NCBI GenBank assembly: GCA_030530525.1
Contig: JAUMUT010000006.1
Coordinates: 1 to 64,000 of the forward strand
Direction of reading: 5' to 3'
DNA from: Capnocytophaga sp.
Lineage (GTDB): Bacteria > Bacteroidota > Bacteroidia > Flavobacteriales > Flavobacteriaceae
Length of the DNA stretch: 64,000 bases
Below the pieces are notes generated by a model. It saw nothing but the letters and a program-made list of their open reading frames with translations, was not told the origin of the DNA and did no database searches. How positions within the stretch are numbered: the stretch's first letter is position 1; each line of letters opens with the position of its first letter. Below, one piece after another: positions 17,913 to 25,571 of the stretch. The position numbers were made by a program, and so were the translations under genes.

Positions 17913-17926
17913 AGATTAATAAAAAA

Positions 17927-18268
17927 TTATTGTTGTGAAACGTTTTCTACTCGTTCTACCTTATCGTGTTTAGAAAGAGTTAGACGTACAATGCTGTTTT
18001 CCAGAGCAATAAGGTTGTGAGGCACTGCGCCTTCCAACGTAAGCATATCGCCTTTTTCTAAGTGAAGAACTTCGTTATTTACTCCGAAATCCACTTTTCC
18101 TTCAAAAAGTTCCACCACAATAGGGTAGGGTGTTTGGTGTTCTTTCATTTCTTGCCCTTTTGCCATTGTGATGCGGATTTCTTTGGAGAAAGAAGTTTCT
18201 AAAAGGGGTTCTACATTGGCTCTGTCCGCTTTGTAGGTTATGTTTTTGGTTAATGAATTTGTTTTCAT
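17927..18268 (-). CDS. Small single-domain cupin protein
   Basis: This 113-residue protein is one cupin barrel. The first motif includes GQEMKEHQTPYPIVVELFEGKVDFG and the second LEKGDMLTLEGAVPHNLIAL. Single histidines remain (H43 region and the PHN histidine), so a metal site may be partial. Small cupins of this kind are annotated only by fold. It follows the repeat lipoprotein gene by 20 bases on the same strand and has no promoter box of its own that I can see, so it is probably the last gene of that run. Confidence 0.75.
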   Translation of the reverse strand: MKTNSLTKNITYKADRANVEPLLETSFSKEIRITMAKGQEMKEHQTPYPIVVELFEGKVDFGVNNEVLHLEKGDMLTLEGAVPHNLIALENSIVRLTLSKHDKVERVENVSQQ

Positions 18269-18288
18269 TGGTTTATGTATTTAAATTA

Positions 18289-20412
18289 TTAAAAATAAGC
18301 AACTCCTATGGTGATATTCTTCCAAGTTGGAGTATTTTGGTATGTTGTTTTTATGGTATCGTCTTTTACAAATACGTTTATAGAATTAGTTGAAAAAGGA
18401 TTTCCTTTTAGGGTAGGAGGAGTTTCAGGCTCTAAATAAATAGAGGTTAATTGATGACAATCATTGAAAGCTCCAAAACCTATTTCTTTAACATTTTCAG
18501 GGATAATAACCGAGTGAATAGCAAAACAATTAGCAAAAGCCATACGACCAATTGTTGTTACAGAATCAGGAATATTTATACTTTCTAAGCGAATACAATT
18601 TGTAAAAGTGTTATCCTGAATTTTAGTAAGTCCATTTGGCAATTCAATAGATTTTAATCTTCTACAATTTTGAAAAGCTCCAATACCTATTTCTGTAACT
18701 TTATTGCCAATTATGATACTTGTGAGTTGTTGTGTATTAGTGTTTTCAGAAAAGGCATAAATACCAATTTTGATGATATTTTTTAGTACAGGGTCGGTAT
18801 TCATATTGAGGTGTTTGGTTGTGAGGTTTTTCCATCTTACCAATGTGGTTTTATCCGTAGATAATTCATAATCAATCCCTTCTTTAAATATAGTGGTATT
18901 GGTTAAAGAAATACCTTCGCCCCAGCCAGTATTTGTTTTTGGTCCAAAGAGAATTTTATCTTCTGTTTGGATATAGAAATCTCCTTCTTTACCGATGGCG
19001 TTGTCAGGATTGGTAGTTCCTGAATAGATTTTTGTTCCGCTTTCGCCAATTGCTTTATGTTCGCTTTTTACACCATCTAAGACCCAATATCCATCGGTAC
19101 TGATAGTTATTTTTGTGCCATCTTTTCCTTTTTGTCCATCGTTACCAATTGCTTTTACATTGATAACACTTCCGTTTATTTTCCAATATCCGTTTTCTAT
19201 TTCAATGGTAGGAGTATTTCCGTCGTTTCCTTTTTCACCTTGTGCTTTTTGGTTGGTATTTATGTCATTAATGTGCCAAAATCCGTTTTTTATTTCCAAT
19301 TTTGGAGTATTTCCGTCGTTACCAATAGCTTTTTTATCGGTTTTTTCTCCATTAATAACCCAAAATCCGTCTTCACTGATGGAAATCGTAGGTGTTGTGC
19401 CATTATTTCCGTCATTTCCTTTTTCACCTTGTGCTTTTTGACCAGTATTTACGTCGTTAATGAACCAAAATCCATTTTTTATTTCTAATTTAGGAGTATT
19501 TCCGTCGTTTCCTTGTGTTTTTTGAGATGTTTTTTCTCCATTAATAACCCAAAATCCGTCTTCACTGATGGAAATCGTAGGTGTTGTGCCATTATTTCCG
19601 TCATTTCCTTTTTCACCTTGTGCTTTTTGACCAGTATTTACGTCGTTAATGTACCAAAATCCATTTTTTATGGTAAAAGTAGGAACATTGGCATCTTTTC
19701 CGTCTTTCCCGATGGCTTTTTTATCGGTTTTTTCTCCGTTAATAATCCAAAACCCATCTTCACTGATGGAAATCGTAGGTGTTGTACCGTTATTTCCGTC
19801 GTTTCCTTGTGCTTTTTGAGATGTTTTTTCTCCATTAATAACCCAAAACCCGTCTTCACTGATGGAAATCGTAGGTGTTGTGCCATTATTTCCGTCATTT
19901 CCTTTTTCACCTTGTGCTTTTTGGTTGGTATTTACGTCATTAATGTACCAAAAACCGTCTTTTATTTCCAATTTTGGAGTATTTCCATCGTTTCCTACGG
20001 CTTTTTTATTTGTTTTTTCTCCGTTGATAACCCAAAATCCGTCTTCACTGATAGAAATAGTAGGCGCATCGAGTACAGCTTTTTGAGATGTTTTCTCTCC
20101 ATTAATGTACCAAAAACCGTCTTTTATTTCAATTTTAGGTGTATTTCCGTCTTTTCCGTCAGTTCCTTTAAGATTTACAATAGGATTTCCCCAATTTCCG
20201 TCCTTTTTAGGTCCATAGAGATTGTATGAAGACAAATCTATGAAAAAATCTCCGTCTTTACCAAAGTTTGCTGCTGGGGCATTGTTCCCAGAGAGAATCG
20301 TCTTAGCATCTTCCCCTTTGGTATAGATATATTCGGTTTCTGTCTTAGTACATTTTACGCTAATGAAAACAACCGAAAGAGCAATGCATAATGTGGAAAA
20401 AAATTTTCTCAT
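18289..20412 (-). CDS. Repeat surface lipoprotein with BspA-type leucine-rich C-terminal domain
   Basis: A signal peptide and lipid cysteine (C21) anchor this 707-residue protein in the outer membrane. After a spacer with DGDFFID and LYGPKKDGNWG come twelve modules (residues about 88-450) built on G(F/Y)W-x-I-N and ending near QKA or KKA. They are joined by collagen-like Gly-Xaa-Xaa links such as GEKGNDGNNGTTP. A second copy of the spacer module (GKEGDFYI, LFGPKTNTGWG) follows at about 463-497. Residues about 540-700 are five 23-residue LRR_5/BspA-type repeats (IGxxAFxNCxxLxSIxIP). BspA-type repeats in other oral bacteria bind host matrix proteins; adhesion here is inference. No type IX sorting domain is seen. 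Confidence 0.85.
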   Translation of the reverse strand: MRKFFSTLCIALSVVFISVKCTKTETEYIYTKGEDAKTILSGNNAPAANFGKDGDFFIDLSSYNLYGPKKDGNWGNPIVNLKGTDGKDGNTPKIEIKDGFWYINGEKTSQKAVLDAPTISISEDGFWVINGEKTNKKAVGNDGNTPKLEIKDGFWYINDVNTNQKAQGEKGNDGNNGTTPTISISEDGFWVINGEKTSQKAQGNDGNNGTTPTISISEDGFWIINGEKTDKKAIGKDGKDANVPTFTIKNGFWYINDVNTGQKAQGEKGNDGNNGTTPTISISEDGFWVINGEKTSQKTQGNDGNTPKLEIKNGFWFINDVNTGQKAQGEKGNDGNNGTTPTISISEDGFWVINGEKTDKKAIGNDGNTPKLEIKNGFWHINDINTNQKAQGEKGNDGNTPTIEIENGYWKINGSVINVKAIGNDGQKGKDGTKITISTDGYWVLDGVKSEHKAIGESGTKIYSGTTNPDNAIGKEGDFYIQTEDKILFGPKTNTGWGEGISLTNTTIFKEGIDYELSTDKTTLVRWKNLTTKHLNMNTDPVLKNIIKIGIYAFSENTNTQQLTSIIIGNKVTEIGIGAFQNCRRLKSIELPNGLTKIQDNTFTNCIRLESINIPDSVTTIGRMAFANCFAIHSVIIPENVKEIGFGAFNDCHQLTSIYLEPETPPTLKGNPFSTNSINVFVKDDTIKTTYQNTPTWKNITIGVAYF
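19060..20150. repeat. Near-identical tandem coding repeats inside the surface lipoprotein
   Basis: The twelve protein modules are encoded by highly similar DNA. Bases 19341-19462 and 19530-19651 are identical over 122 bases, 189 bases (63 codons) apart. A third near-identical copy starts around 19830. Unequal recombination could add or remove whole modules in frame. Confidence 0.9.
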
Positions 20413-20434
20413 TATAAATTATAAAAAAGTTATA

Positions 20435-20806
20435 TTAATATTCTAATTTTAGCATAGATAATTTATTGTCAAAAACATAGGCGATATTTTCTGCCCGTAG
20501 CTTGGCTTCTTCGGCTATTTCGCCAATAAATTGTTCATCAATATTTTGCTTGAAAATCTCTACCCATCGGTCAAAATGATGACTTTCAATAGGTAGAGGG
20601 ATATGTTTTTGGAAAGGATTTCCGCGGTAATCGCCTTCTCCGAGTAATAATTTACTCCAAAAGGCGTACATAATAGGTAAATGCGTAGCCCAATTTATTT
20701 TAGCAAAATCATTAAAAATATAAGATAAACCTTCATCTTTATTGACTTTATCATAGAAAGAATCTACCATTTGGCGTATATCTTCTTGTGTTTCTATATC
20801 GTGCAT
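20435..20806 (-). CDS. Group III truncated hemoglobin
   Basis: This small globin has 123 residues from the ATG at 20804-20806 (MHDIETQ). The family pattern is clear: FYDKVNKDEGLSYIF, INWATHLPIMYAFWSKLLLG, then IESHHFDRWVEIF, in which H77 is the likely proximal heme ligand. Group III globins are cytoplasmic and are thought to handle oxygen, nitric oxide or peroxide. The longer frame starting at TTG 20821 is rejected because the promoter box overlaps it. The surface lipoprotein gene starts 22 bases after its stop on the same strand. Confidence 0.9.
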   Translation of the reverse strand: MHDIETQEDIRQMVDSFYDKVNKDEGLSYIFNDFAKINWATHLPIMYAFWSKLLLGEGDYRGNPFQKHIPLPIESHHFDRWVEIFKQNIDEQFIGEIAEEAKLRAENIAYVFDNKLSMLKLEY

Positions 20807-20818
20807 ATTATTTTTTTG

Positions 20819-20850
20819 CAAAAGTATTATTAATTTTTATGATAAACAAA
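20819..20850 (-). promoter_or_regulatory. Promoter of the globin gene
   Basis: On the minus strand, TTG (plus 20848-20850), a 21-base spacer and TACTTTTG (plus 20819-20826) match the Bacteroidota consensus. The leader before the ATG at 20806 is very short. Confidence 0.7.
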
Positions 20851-20918
20851 TTTTCCTTATAAAATAATTATTTTAGTGTTTTTTTTGTTAATAAATACTT
20901 ATGTTAAAGATATTTTGC

Positions 20919-21896
20919 TTAAAATTGAATATTAATTCCGTATATTTGTGTATCTTCCAAAATGGAAGTAGAAAAACGCAAATGGTATTTTTTTGGAGTT
21001 TCTACCACATTAGTTTTATGTTTGGTAATACGTGTATTTGCTATGTTTTTCCCGATGAGATAGCCCATAAAAATAGCGATAGGATAATCGGAAGCCCAAT
21101 GTACTTTGCTTTGCATCATCTCAAACCCGAGCAAGCCCAAGGCGGTATAACTAACGGGTTTTATCCATTTTTTTTCAGGATAATTTTCAATAAGAACAGT
21201 TACGGCAGCCATAGCAGTGGTAAGGTGTCCGGAAGGCATAGCGTCGTAATTGGAGGTGTGTTTTTGGTATGCCGAAAAGCTCGGAGCAAAATTCCAATGG
21301 CTGTGCCGTCTGCCGTCATTCATTGTAATAAATGGACTTTCTCGCCCAGTGAGGCGTTTTATAGGTTGTACAAAAAGCCCTGTAACGGCAATACTTTCTA
21401 AAACTTGCATCGCTGTGCTTTGCGCTCGGTAATCCTTAGTGATGAGTCCGTAAGTAGCTAATCCTCCGCTTATTAGGATAAAAGTAGTTCCGTTACCCAA
21501 AAGGTATAATCCTGAATTGAGGTCGGTAGGAATGTTTTCTAACGGGCCCAATTTTTGGTAACTATGATTAGGATTTAACCCTAAATTTTCTCCCAAATTT
21601 CTACTTTCATTAATCAACCAAGGATCGGCAGGCATTAGCGCACCCGTAGCAACAAGCGAAGCGATTCCGTAAGGATAATAAGGCTTTGCTACAAAATCCG
21701 AAGCGGTGTTAAGAAAGTTTCTCGGAATTTTATTTACCAAATGATAAATTTTAGGCTTTTTATAGCTAAAAGTTTCATTTTCAGATATTTGATAAAACTG
21801 AATGTCTTTATTTTCTGAGGAAAAATCTAAACTATCTATTTCTTGTGTTATTCCTAAAAAAGGGAATAAGGTAAAGAAAAAAAGGATTTTTTTCAT
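20919..21896 (-). CDS. PAP2-family phosphatase
   Basis: This exported or membrane phosphatase of 325 residues has a signal peptide ending near ITQ-E. The three PAP2 motifs are present: KRLTGRESPF (motif 1), MPSGHLTTAMA (motif 2, catalytic His) and SKVHWASDYPIA (motif 3, nucleophilic His and Asp). Relatives remove phosphate from phosphatidate, undecaprenyl pyrophosphate or lipid A; the substrate cannot be assigned. It is third in a minus-strand run of S4 protein, phosphoribosyltransferase and PAP2, with 15- and 22-base gaps. Confidence 0.88.
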   Translation of the reverse strand: MKKILFFFTLFPFLGITQEIDSLDFSSENKDIQFYQISENETFSYKKPKIYHLVNKIPRNFLNTASDFVAKPYYPYGIASLVATGALMPADPWLINESRNLGENLGLNPNHSYQKLGPLENIPTDLNSGLYLLGNGTTFILISGGLATYGLITKDYRAQSTAMQVLESIAVTGLFVQPIKRLTGRESPFITMNDGRRHSHWNFAPSFSAYQKHTSNYDAMPSGHLTTAMAAVTVLIENYPEKKWIKPVSYTALGLLGFEMMQSKVHWASDYPIAIFMGYLIGKNIANTRITKHKTNVVETPKKYHLRFSTSILEDTQIYGINIQF

Positions 21897-21918
21897 TTAA
21901 ATACTATTTTTTAGATAA

Positions 21919-22407
21919 TTAATGCAAATAAGCCTCTGAATTTTCGCCAAAACGTACTTCTATATGCTCTTGTAATGATGTAGAAAGAGAAATGCCTTTA
22001 AAATCTGCTTTTACAGGATATTTTTTATGATTTCTATCTACTAAAACGGCTGTTTTTAAGCGTTTTAGAGGTACTTCCAAGAAATGTTTTACGCCATAAA
22101 TAAGCGTTGTTCCTGTGCTTAAAACATCATCTACCAAAACAACAGATTGGTTGGTGTATTCTTCTTTTGGTAAAGAAGTAGAAATAGGTTCTAAAACGTT
22201 GGTTTTGTTTATTTTAACTTTACAAAGTTTAATAGAAATATCACATATTTTAGAAAGTTCTGTGTGTAATTTTTCTGCCAAAATATAGCCATTTTCCTGA
22301 ATGCCAGCAAGGATAAATTCTTGCTCATTTAGGTTGGTTTCGTATATTTGATAGGCAATTCTTCGTATTTTATGCTCTATTTGTTGGTGGTTTAAAATGG
22401 TTGTCAT
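21919..22407 (-). CDS. Phosphoribosyltransferase-domain protein
   Basis: This 162-residue type I phosphoribosyltransferase has the PRPP-binding loop VVLVDDVLSTGTTLIYGV at about residues 87-104, and the N-terminal hood with GIQENGYILAEKL. The fold matches PyrR and hypoxanthine-type enzymes. Bacteroidota carry several such genes annotated only as phosphoribosyltransferase. It sits between an S4 RNA-binding gene and a PAP2 gene. That would suit an RNA-linked role like PyrR, but the context is weak. Confidence 0.8.
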   Translation of the reverse strand: MTTILNHQQIEHKIRRIAYQIYETNLNEQEFILAGIQENGYILAEKLHTELSKICDISIKLCKVKINKTNVLEPISTSLPKEEYTNQSVVLVDDVLSTGTTLIYGVKHFLEVPLKRLKTAVLVDRNHKKYPVKADFKGISLSTSLQEHIEVRFGENSEAYLH

Positions 22408-22422
22408 TTTTATAAAATTTAA

Positions 22423-22821
22423 TTATTCATCATCGTTTTCTAAGGAGAAATCTTTTTCGGGGTAGAACCAATCGTCAAGGTCTCTTCTATCTTTTTTGGT
22501 AGGTCGTCCTTCTCCTTTTTTTCGGTAATAATCTTGTGCAAGTTTCTGTAATTCAGCGTGTTCAAATGCTTCTGGTGGAGTGTTATCTGTTCGGTACAAA
22601 TTTACTAATTTTGCTCCCACGCGCGATTCGGGAATGTCATTTATAACCATTTCATAATTTATTTGGTCTTTACGAATGGTAATTTTGTCTTGCACAAAAA
22701 TTTCTTTGGAGGCTTTGGCTACTTCTCCATTTATTTTTATATGTCCTTTCTTGCAGGCTTCGGTGGCTATATTTCGGGTTTTATACACCCGAATGCACCA
22801 TAAATATTTATCAATTCTCAT
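22423..22821 (-). CDS. S4-domain RNA-binding protein, Hsp15-like
   Basis: This 132-residue protein starts with an S4 domain: MRIDKYLWCIRVYKTRNIATEACKK is cut here as MRIDKYLWCIRVYKTR at residues 1-16, followed by GHIKINGEVAKASKEI. The C-terminal third is charged (RKKGEGRPTKKDRRDLDD). This matches Hsp15 (HslR), which rescues stalled 50S subunits carrying nascent chains in E. coli. It is the first gene of the run with the phosphoribosyltransferase and PAP2 genes. Confidence 0.85.
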   Translation of the reverse strand: MRIDKYLWCIRVYKTRNIATEACKKGHIKINGEVAKASKEIFVQDKITIRKDQINYEMVINDIPESRVGAKLVNLYRTDNTPPEAFEHAELQKLAQDYYRKKGEGRPTKKDRRDLDDWFYPEKDFSLENDDE

Positions 22822-22994
22822 CGTATTTTTCGTTTAAAAGAATATGTTTTTGTAAATATGGCAACGTTAATCTTTGCTATTCAATAGATTATATTAAATA
22901 GAATTAAAAAATCATAATAGTTGCAAAAAACTATGCAAAAATACGAGAAATTTTGTAACTTGCACCCAATTTTATAAATTTATAATTAAAAATA

Positions 22995-23804
22995 ATGAAA
23001 CACAAAAATTTCTTAGCAATTGGGCTTTTAGTTTTTGCTTTATTTTCGTGCAAAAAAGATAATAACGGCGTAACCATTCGAGATTATAACGAAGTAGCCG
23101 TAGAAAATGAACGGGATATTCAAACCTATTTGAAAACGCATTTTGCTTACTTGGATACCAATAATAATGTAGTGATAGACACCATAGCAGGAGCAAATGC
23201 AAGTCAAACTTCTTTGTTAAATGACACTAACTTGAAGAAAAAAACGCTCAAAGTAAGAATAACTGATAATTCGTATCTTGACCATACAATGTATTATATT
23301 ATTTTTAAAGAAGGAACAGGCGAACAAGCAACGGTAGCAGATAGGTCGTATGTACTTTATAAAGGACAAACATTGAAAAATAAAGTTTTTGAAAATGCTA
23401 AAAAATTAACACAAAACAATTGGTTTGATCTCTTAGGGGATAGAACAAGAAATAATAACGGAATGATTTACGGATTCCGTGAAGCCGTAGCCTTGTTAAA
23501 AGCTGCTCCTATACAAGATTTGCCAGAAAACCAAGACGGAACACTCTCTTTGCCATCCAATTACGGAATAGGGCTATTTATTATGCCAGCAGCATTGGCT
23601 TATTATACAGGAAGTACCAATATTCCTGCATATTCACCTGTTGTTTTTGAAATAAATTTATTAAAAACAGAACATATTGACCACGATGCAGATGGTATTC
23701 CTTCTATTAATGAAATAAATCATCAAGAAGACGGAATAATTTCTTACCCTGATTGTAACGGAAACGGAGTAGTAGATTATTTGGATAGCAGAAAGTGTAA
23801 TTAA
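22995..23804 (+). CDS. FKBP-type peptidyl-prolyl isomerase-like lipoprotein
   Basis: This is a 269-residue lipoprotein with its lipid cysteine at C19 (FALFSC). The residues after it, KKDNN, resemble the lysine-acidic surface-export signal known from Capnocytophaga lipoproteins, so it may reach the cell surface (inference). Residues about 90-230 follow the FKBP pattern: a GTGEQA start, RSYVLYKGQTL, a W-F-D-L-L-G strand, IYGFREAVALL, NYGIGLFIMP and the closing IPAYSPVVFEINLL. The last 40 residues add acidic D-x-D-x-D-G loops (DHDADGIPS, DCNGNGVVD) that look like calcium-binding thrombospondin-3 or EF-hand loops. Gliding protein GldI is a distant relative. Confidence 0.8.
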   Translation: MKHKNFLAIGLLVFALFSCKKDNNGVTIRDYNEVAVENERDIQTYLKTHFAYLDTNNNVVIDTIAGANASQTSLLNDTNLKKKTLKVRITDNSYLDHTMYYIIFKEGTGEQATVADRSYVLYKGQTLKNKVFENAKKLTQNNWFDLLGDRTRNNNGMIYGFREAVALLKAAPIQDLPENQDGTLSLPSNYGIGLFIMPAALAYYTGSTNIPAYSPVVFEINLLKTEHIDHDADGIPSINEINHQEDGIISYPDCNGNGVVDYLDSRKCN

Positions 23805-23818
23805 AAACGAAATAAAGA

Positions 23819-24937
23819 ATGATTTCTGTTAAAAAAATAATAACGACAAAGGAAATGAAAGACTTTGTTAAATTCCCTTTTTCGTTATATAAAAATAGTA
23901 AAACTTGGGTGTCACCTATTATTAAAGATGAATTGGCAACCTTTGACGCTTCCAAAAATCCTGCATTTGAAAACGCCGAAGCAGAGTTTTTTTTAGCATA
24001 TAAAAACAATATAGTCGTTGGGCGAATAGCGGTTATTATCAATAAATACGAATTAGAAAAAGGAATAAAAAAAGTTCGTTTTGGTTGGTTGGATATGATT
24101 GATGATGTAGAAGTAACCCGCGCTCTTCTCCAAAAAGCAGAAGAAAAAGCAAAAGAACTACATTTGGAATACATAGAAGGTCCAATGGGATTTTCTAATA
24201 TGGACAAAGTAGGCGTGCAAACCGAAGGCTATGAAGAAGTAGGAAGTATGGTTACTTGGACAAATTTCCCGTACTATTCCTCTCATTTAGAGCAACTTGG
24301 GCTTAGCAAAGAAAAAGGATATATAGAAAGTTATTTCTATACGCAAGGCATTGATGAACAATGGTTTTACAAAATGGGCGATGTAGTAGAGAAACGTTAT
24401 CAGCTTACTTTTGCCCCAATAAAAACGAATAAAGACATTATTCCATATGTAGATGAAATGTTTGATTTGTTTAACGAAAGCTATGCCAATCTTTCTTCAT
24501 TTATCCCTGTTAGCCAAAGACAAAAAGATTATTTTAAAGAAAAATATATCCCGTTTGTAGAGCCAGAATTTATTAAATTTATTTTAGATAAAAACGGGAA
24601 AATAATCTGTTTTGCGATTGTATTACCTTCATTTTCAGAAGCATTACAAAAAGCAAAAGGCAAATTATTTCCTTTCGGATTTTTACATTTACTCAAAGCA
24701 TTGAAAAAACCAAAAACAGTAGATTTTTATCTTATTGGCATCACGCCAGAGTATCAATCCAAAGGTGTTCCTGCTATGCTTTTCCGAGAATATTATAAAA
24801 TATTTAAGAAAAAAGGGGTAGAAAAATGCGTTATTACACCCGAATTGGAAAATAATATTATGGTACAAAAATTATGGAAGAACTTTAACGTTACAGATTT
24901 TGGAAAACGAGCTACTTACAGAAAAAATATTGTATAA
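23819..24937 (+). CDS. GNAT-like N-acetyltransferase family protein
   Basis: This is a 372-residue cytoplasmic protein. The N-terminal half has GNAT-like features (AEFFLAYKNNIVVGRIAVIIN, then FGWLDMIDD and LLQKAEEKAKELHLEYIEGPMGFSNMD). The C-terminal part repeats the fold with FYLIGITPEYQSKGVPAMLFREYYKIFKKKG cut to its core ITPEYQSKGVPAMLFREY, the usual acetyl-CoA loop. It resembles the large YghO-type family found across Bacteroidota. No substrate is known. It starts 14 bases after the FKBP-like gene, so the two are co-transcribed. Confidence 0.75.
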   Translation: MISVKKIITTKEMKDFVKFPFSLYKNSKTWVSPIIKDELATFDASKNPAFENAEAEFFLAYKNNIVVGRIAVIINKYELEKGIKKVRFGWLDMIDDVEVTRALLQKAEEKAKELHLEYIEGPMGFSNMDKVGVQTEGYEEVGSMVTWTNFPYYSSHLEQLGLSKEKGYIESYFYTQGIDEQWFYKMGDVVEKRYQLTFAPIKTNKDIIPYVDEMFDLFNESYANLSSFIPVSQRQKDYFKEKYIPFVEPEFIKFILDKNGKIICFAIVLPSFSEALQKAKGKLFPFGFLHLLKALKKPKTVDFYLIGITPEYQSKGVPAMLFREYYKIFKKKGVEKCVITPELENNIMVQKLWKNFNVTDFGKRATYRKNIV

Positions 24938-24941
24938 ATAT

Positions 24942-24979
24942 AAAAAAACAGGCTATCATTTTAGACAGCCTGTTTTTTT
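24942..24979. terminator. Bidirectional terminator between the GNAT gene and the 25 kb lipoprotein
   Basis: A perfect 13-bp inverted repeat (24942-24954 with 24967-24979) ends in seven A and seven T, so it can stop both converging genes. Confidence 0.9.
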
Positions 24980-24993
24980 GTGAATAAATAATT

Positions 24994-25548
24994 TTACCTT
25001 GTCCAACTGACCATAAGGCGTTTTATTTTTGCCGTGTCAGGAATGTCATTGATTGTAAAATCTCCTGATATAGAAGCAATTAAATCACTTTTGTCAAAAG
25101 CAAAATAAAGATTACTATTCTTTGGCATTACAACAACGGTGGTCAAAGATTGCTCAAAATCAAAATCAGAATACACTTTTTTAATGTCAGCAAAAGTACT
25201 TTCTAAGGAAATTCCGTTTTCTGTTTTGAATCTTGCGTCCATTATTTGGATATTTGCAATGTATTGCGTTTTGTCTTCATTAGGTTGCGTAGGAGTAAGC
25301 TCTAAAAGTTGTTTTTTTTCACCATTTTTATCAAAAATAGAAAAACGCTCTTGGCTTGCATAACGAAATTCGCCATCAAAAGCAGATTTTACCAAAGAAT
25401 CTTTGGCATAAATAGAATCTAACTGGCTGGTTTTGTTATTTTTACTTAATACTCCAACACTATCATTAGTAATTAAGAATTTTTTATCAATATTATTACA
25501 ACTTATTATAGATAAAGCAATTACAGAAAGAAAAATAGAAGATTTCAT
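24994..25548 (-). CDS. Small lipoprotein of unknown function
   Basis: I do not recognise this 184-residue lipoprotein beyond its export signal, with the lipid cysteine at C17 (LSIISC). The mature part is beta-rich. It has the block ENGISLESTFADIKKVYSDFDF followed by NSNLYFAFDKSDL, here given only in outline: a 'rises with step K' helix and a strand, seen in several lipoproteins that report on envelope state (weak resemblance to DUF1131). The gene follows the HerA-like ATPase by 23 bases on the same strand. Confidence 0.6.
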   Translation of the reverse strand: MKSSIFLSVIALSIISCNNIDKKFLITNDSVGVLSKNNKTSQLDSIYAKDSLVKSAFDGEFRYASQERFSIFDKNGEKKQLLELTPTQPNEDKTQYIANIQIMDARFKTENGISLESTFADIKKVYSDFDFEQSLTTVVVMPKNSNLYFAFDKSDLIASISGDFTINDIPDTAKIKRLMVSWTR

Positions 25549-25571
25549 TTATACTATTTTTATGTTGTTAT

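Noticed and set aside
19060-20150. A CRISPR-like array of regularly spaced repeats
   Set aside because: The repeats are coding, have no unique spacers, differ in unit length, and no cas gene is near.
19115-20229. Several plus-strand open frames full of Phe, Ser and Pro opposite the repeat lipoprotein
   Set aside because: They are the antisense shadow of the repeated modules and repeat only because the coding strand does.
20901-21401. A 166-codon plus-strand open frame opposite the PAP2 gene
   Set aside because: The minus-strand frame carries all three PAP2 motifs and a signal peptide. The plus frame has no recognisable features.
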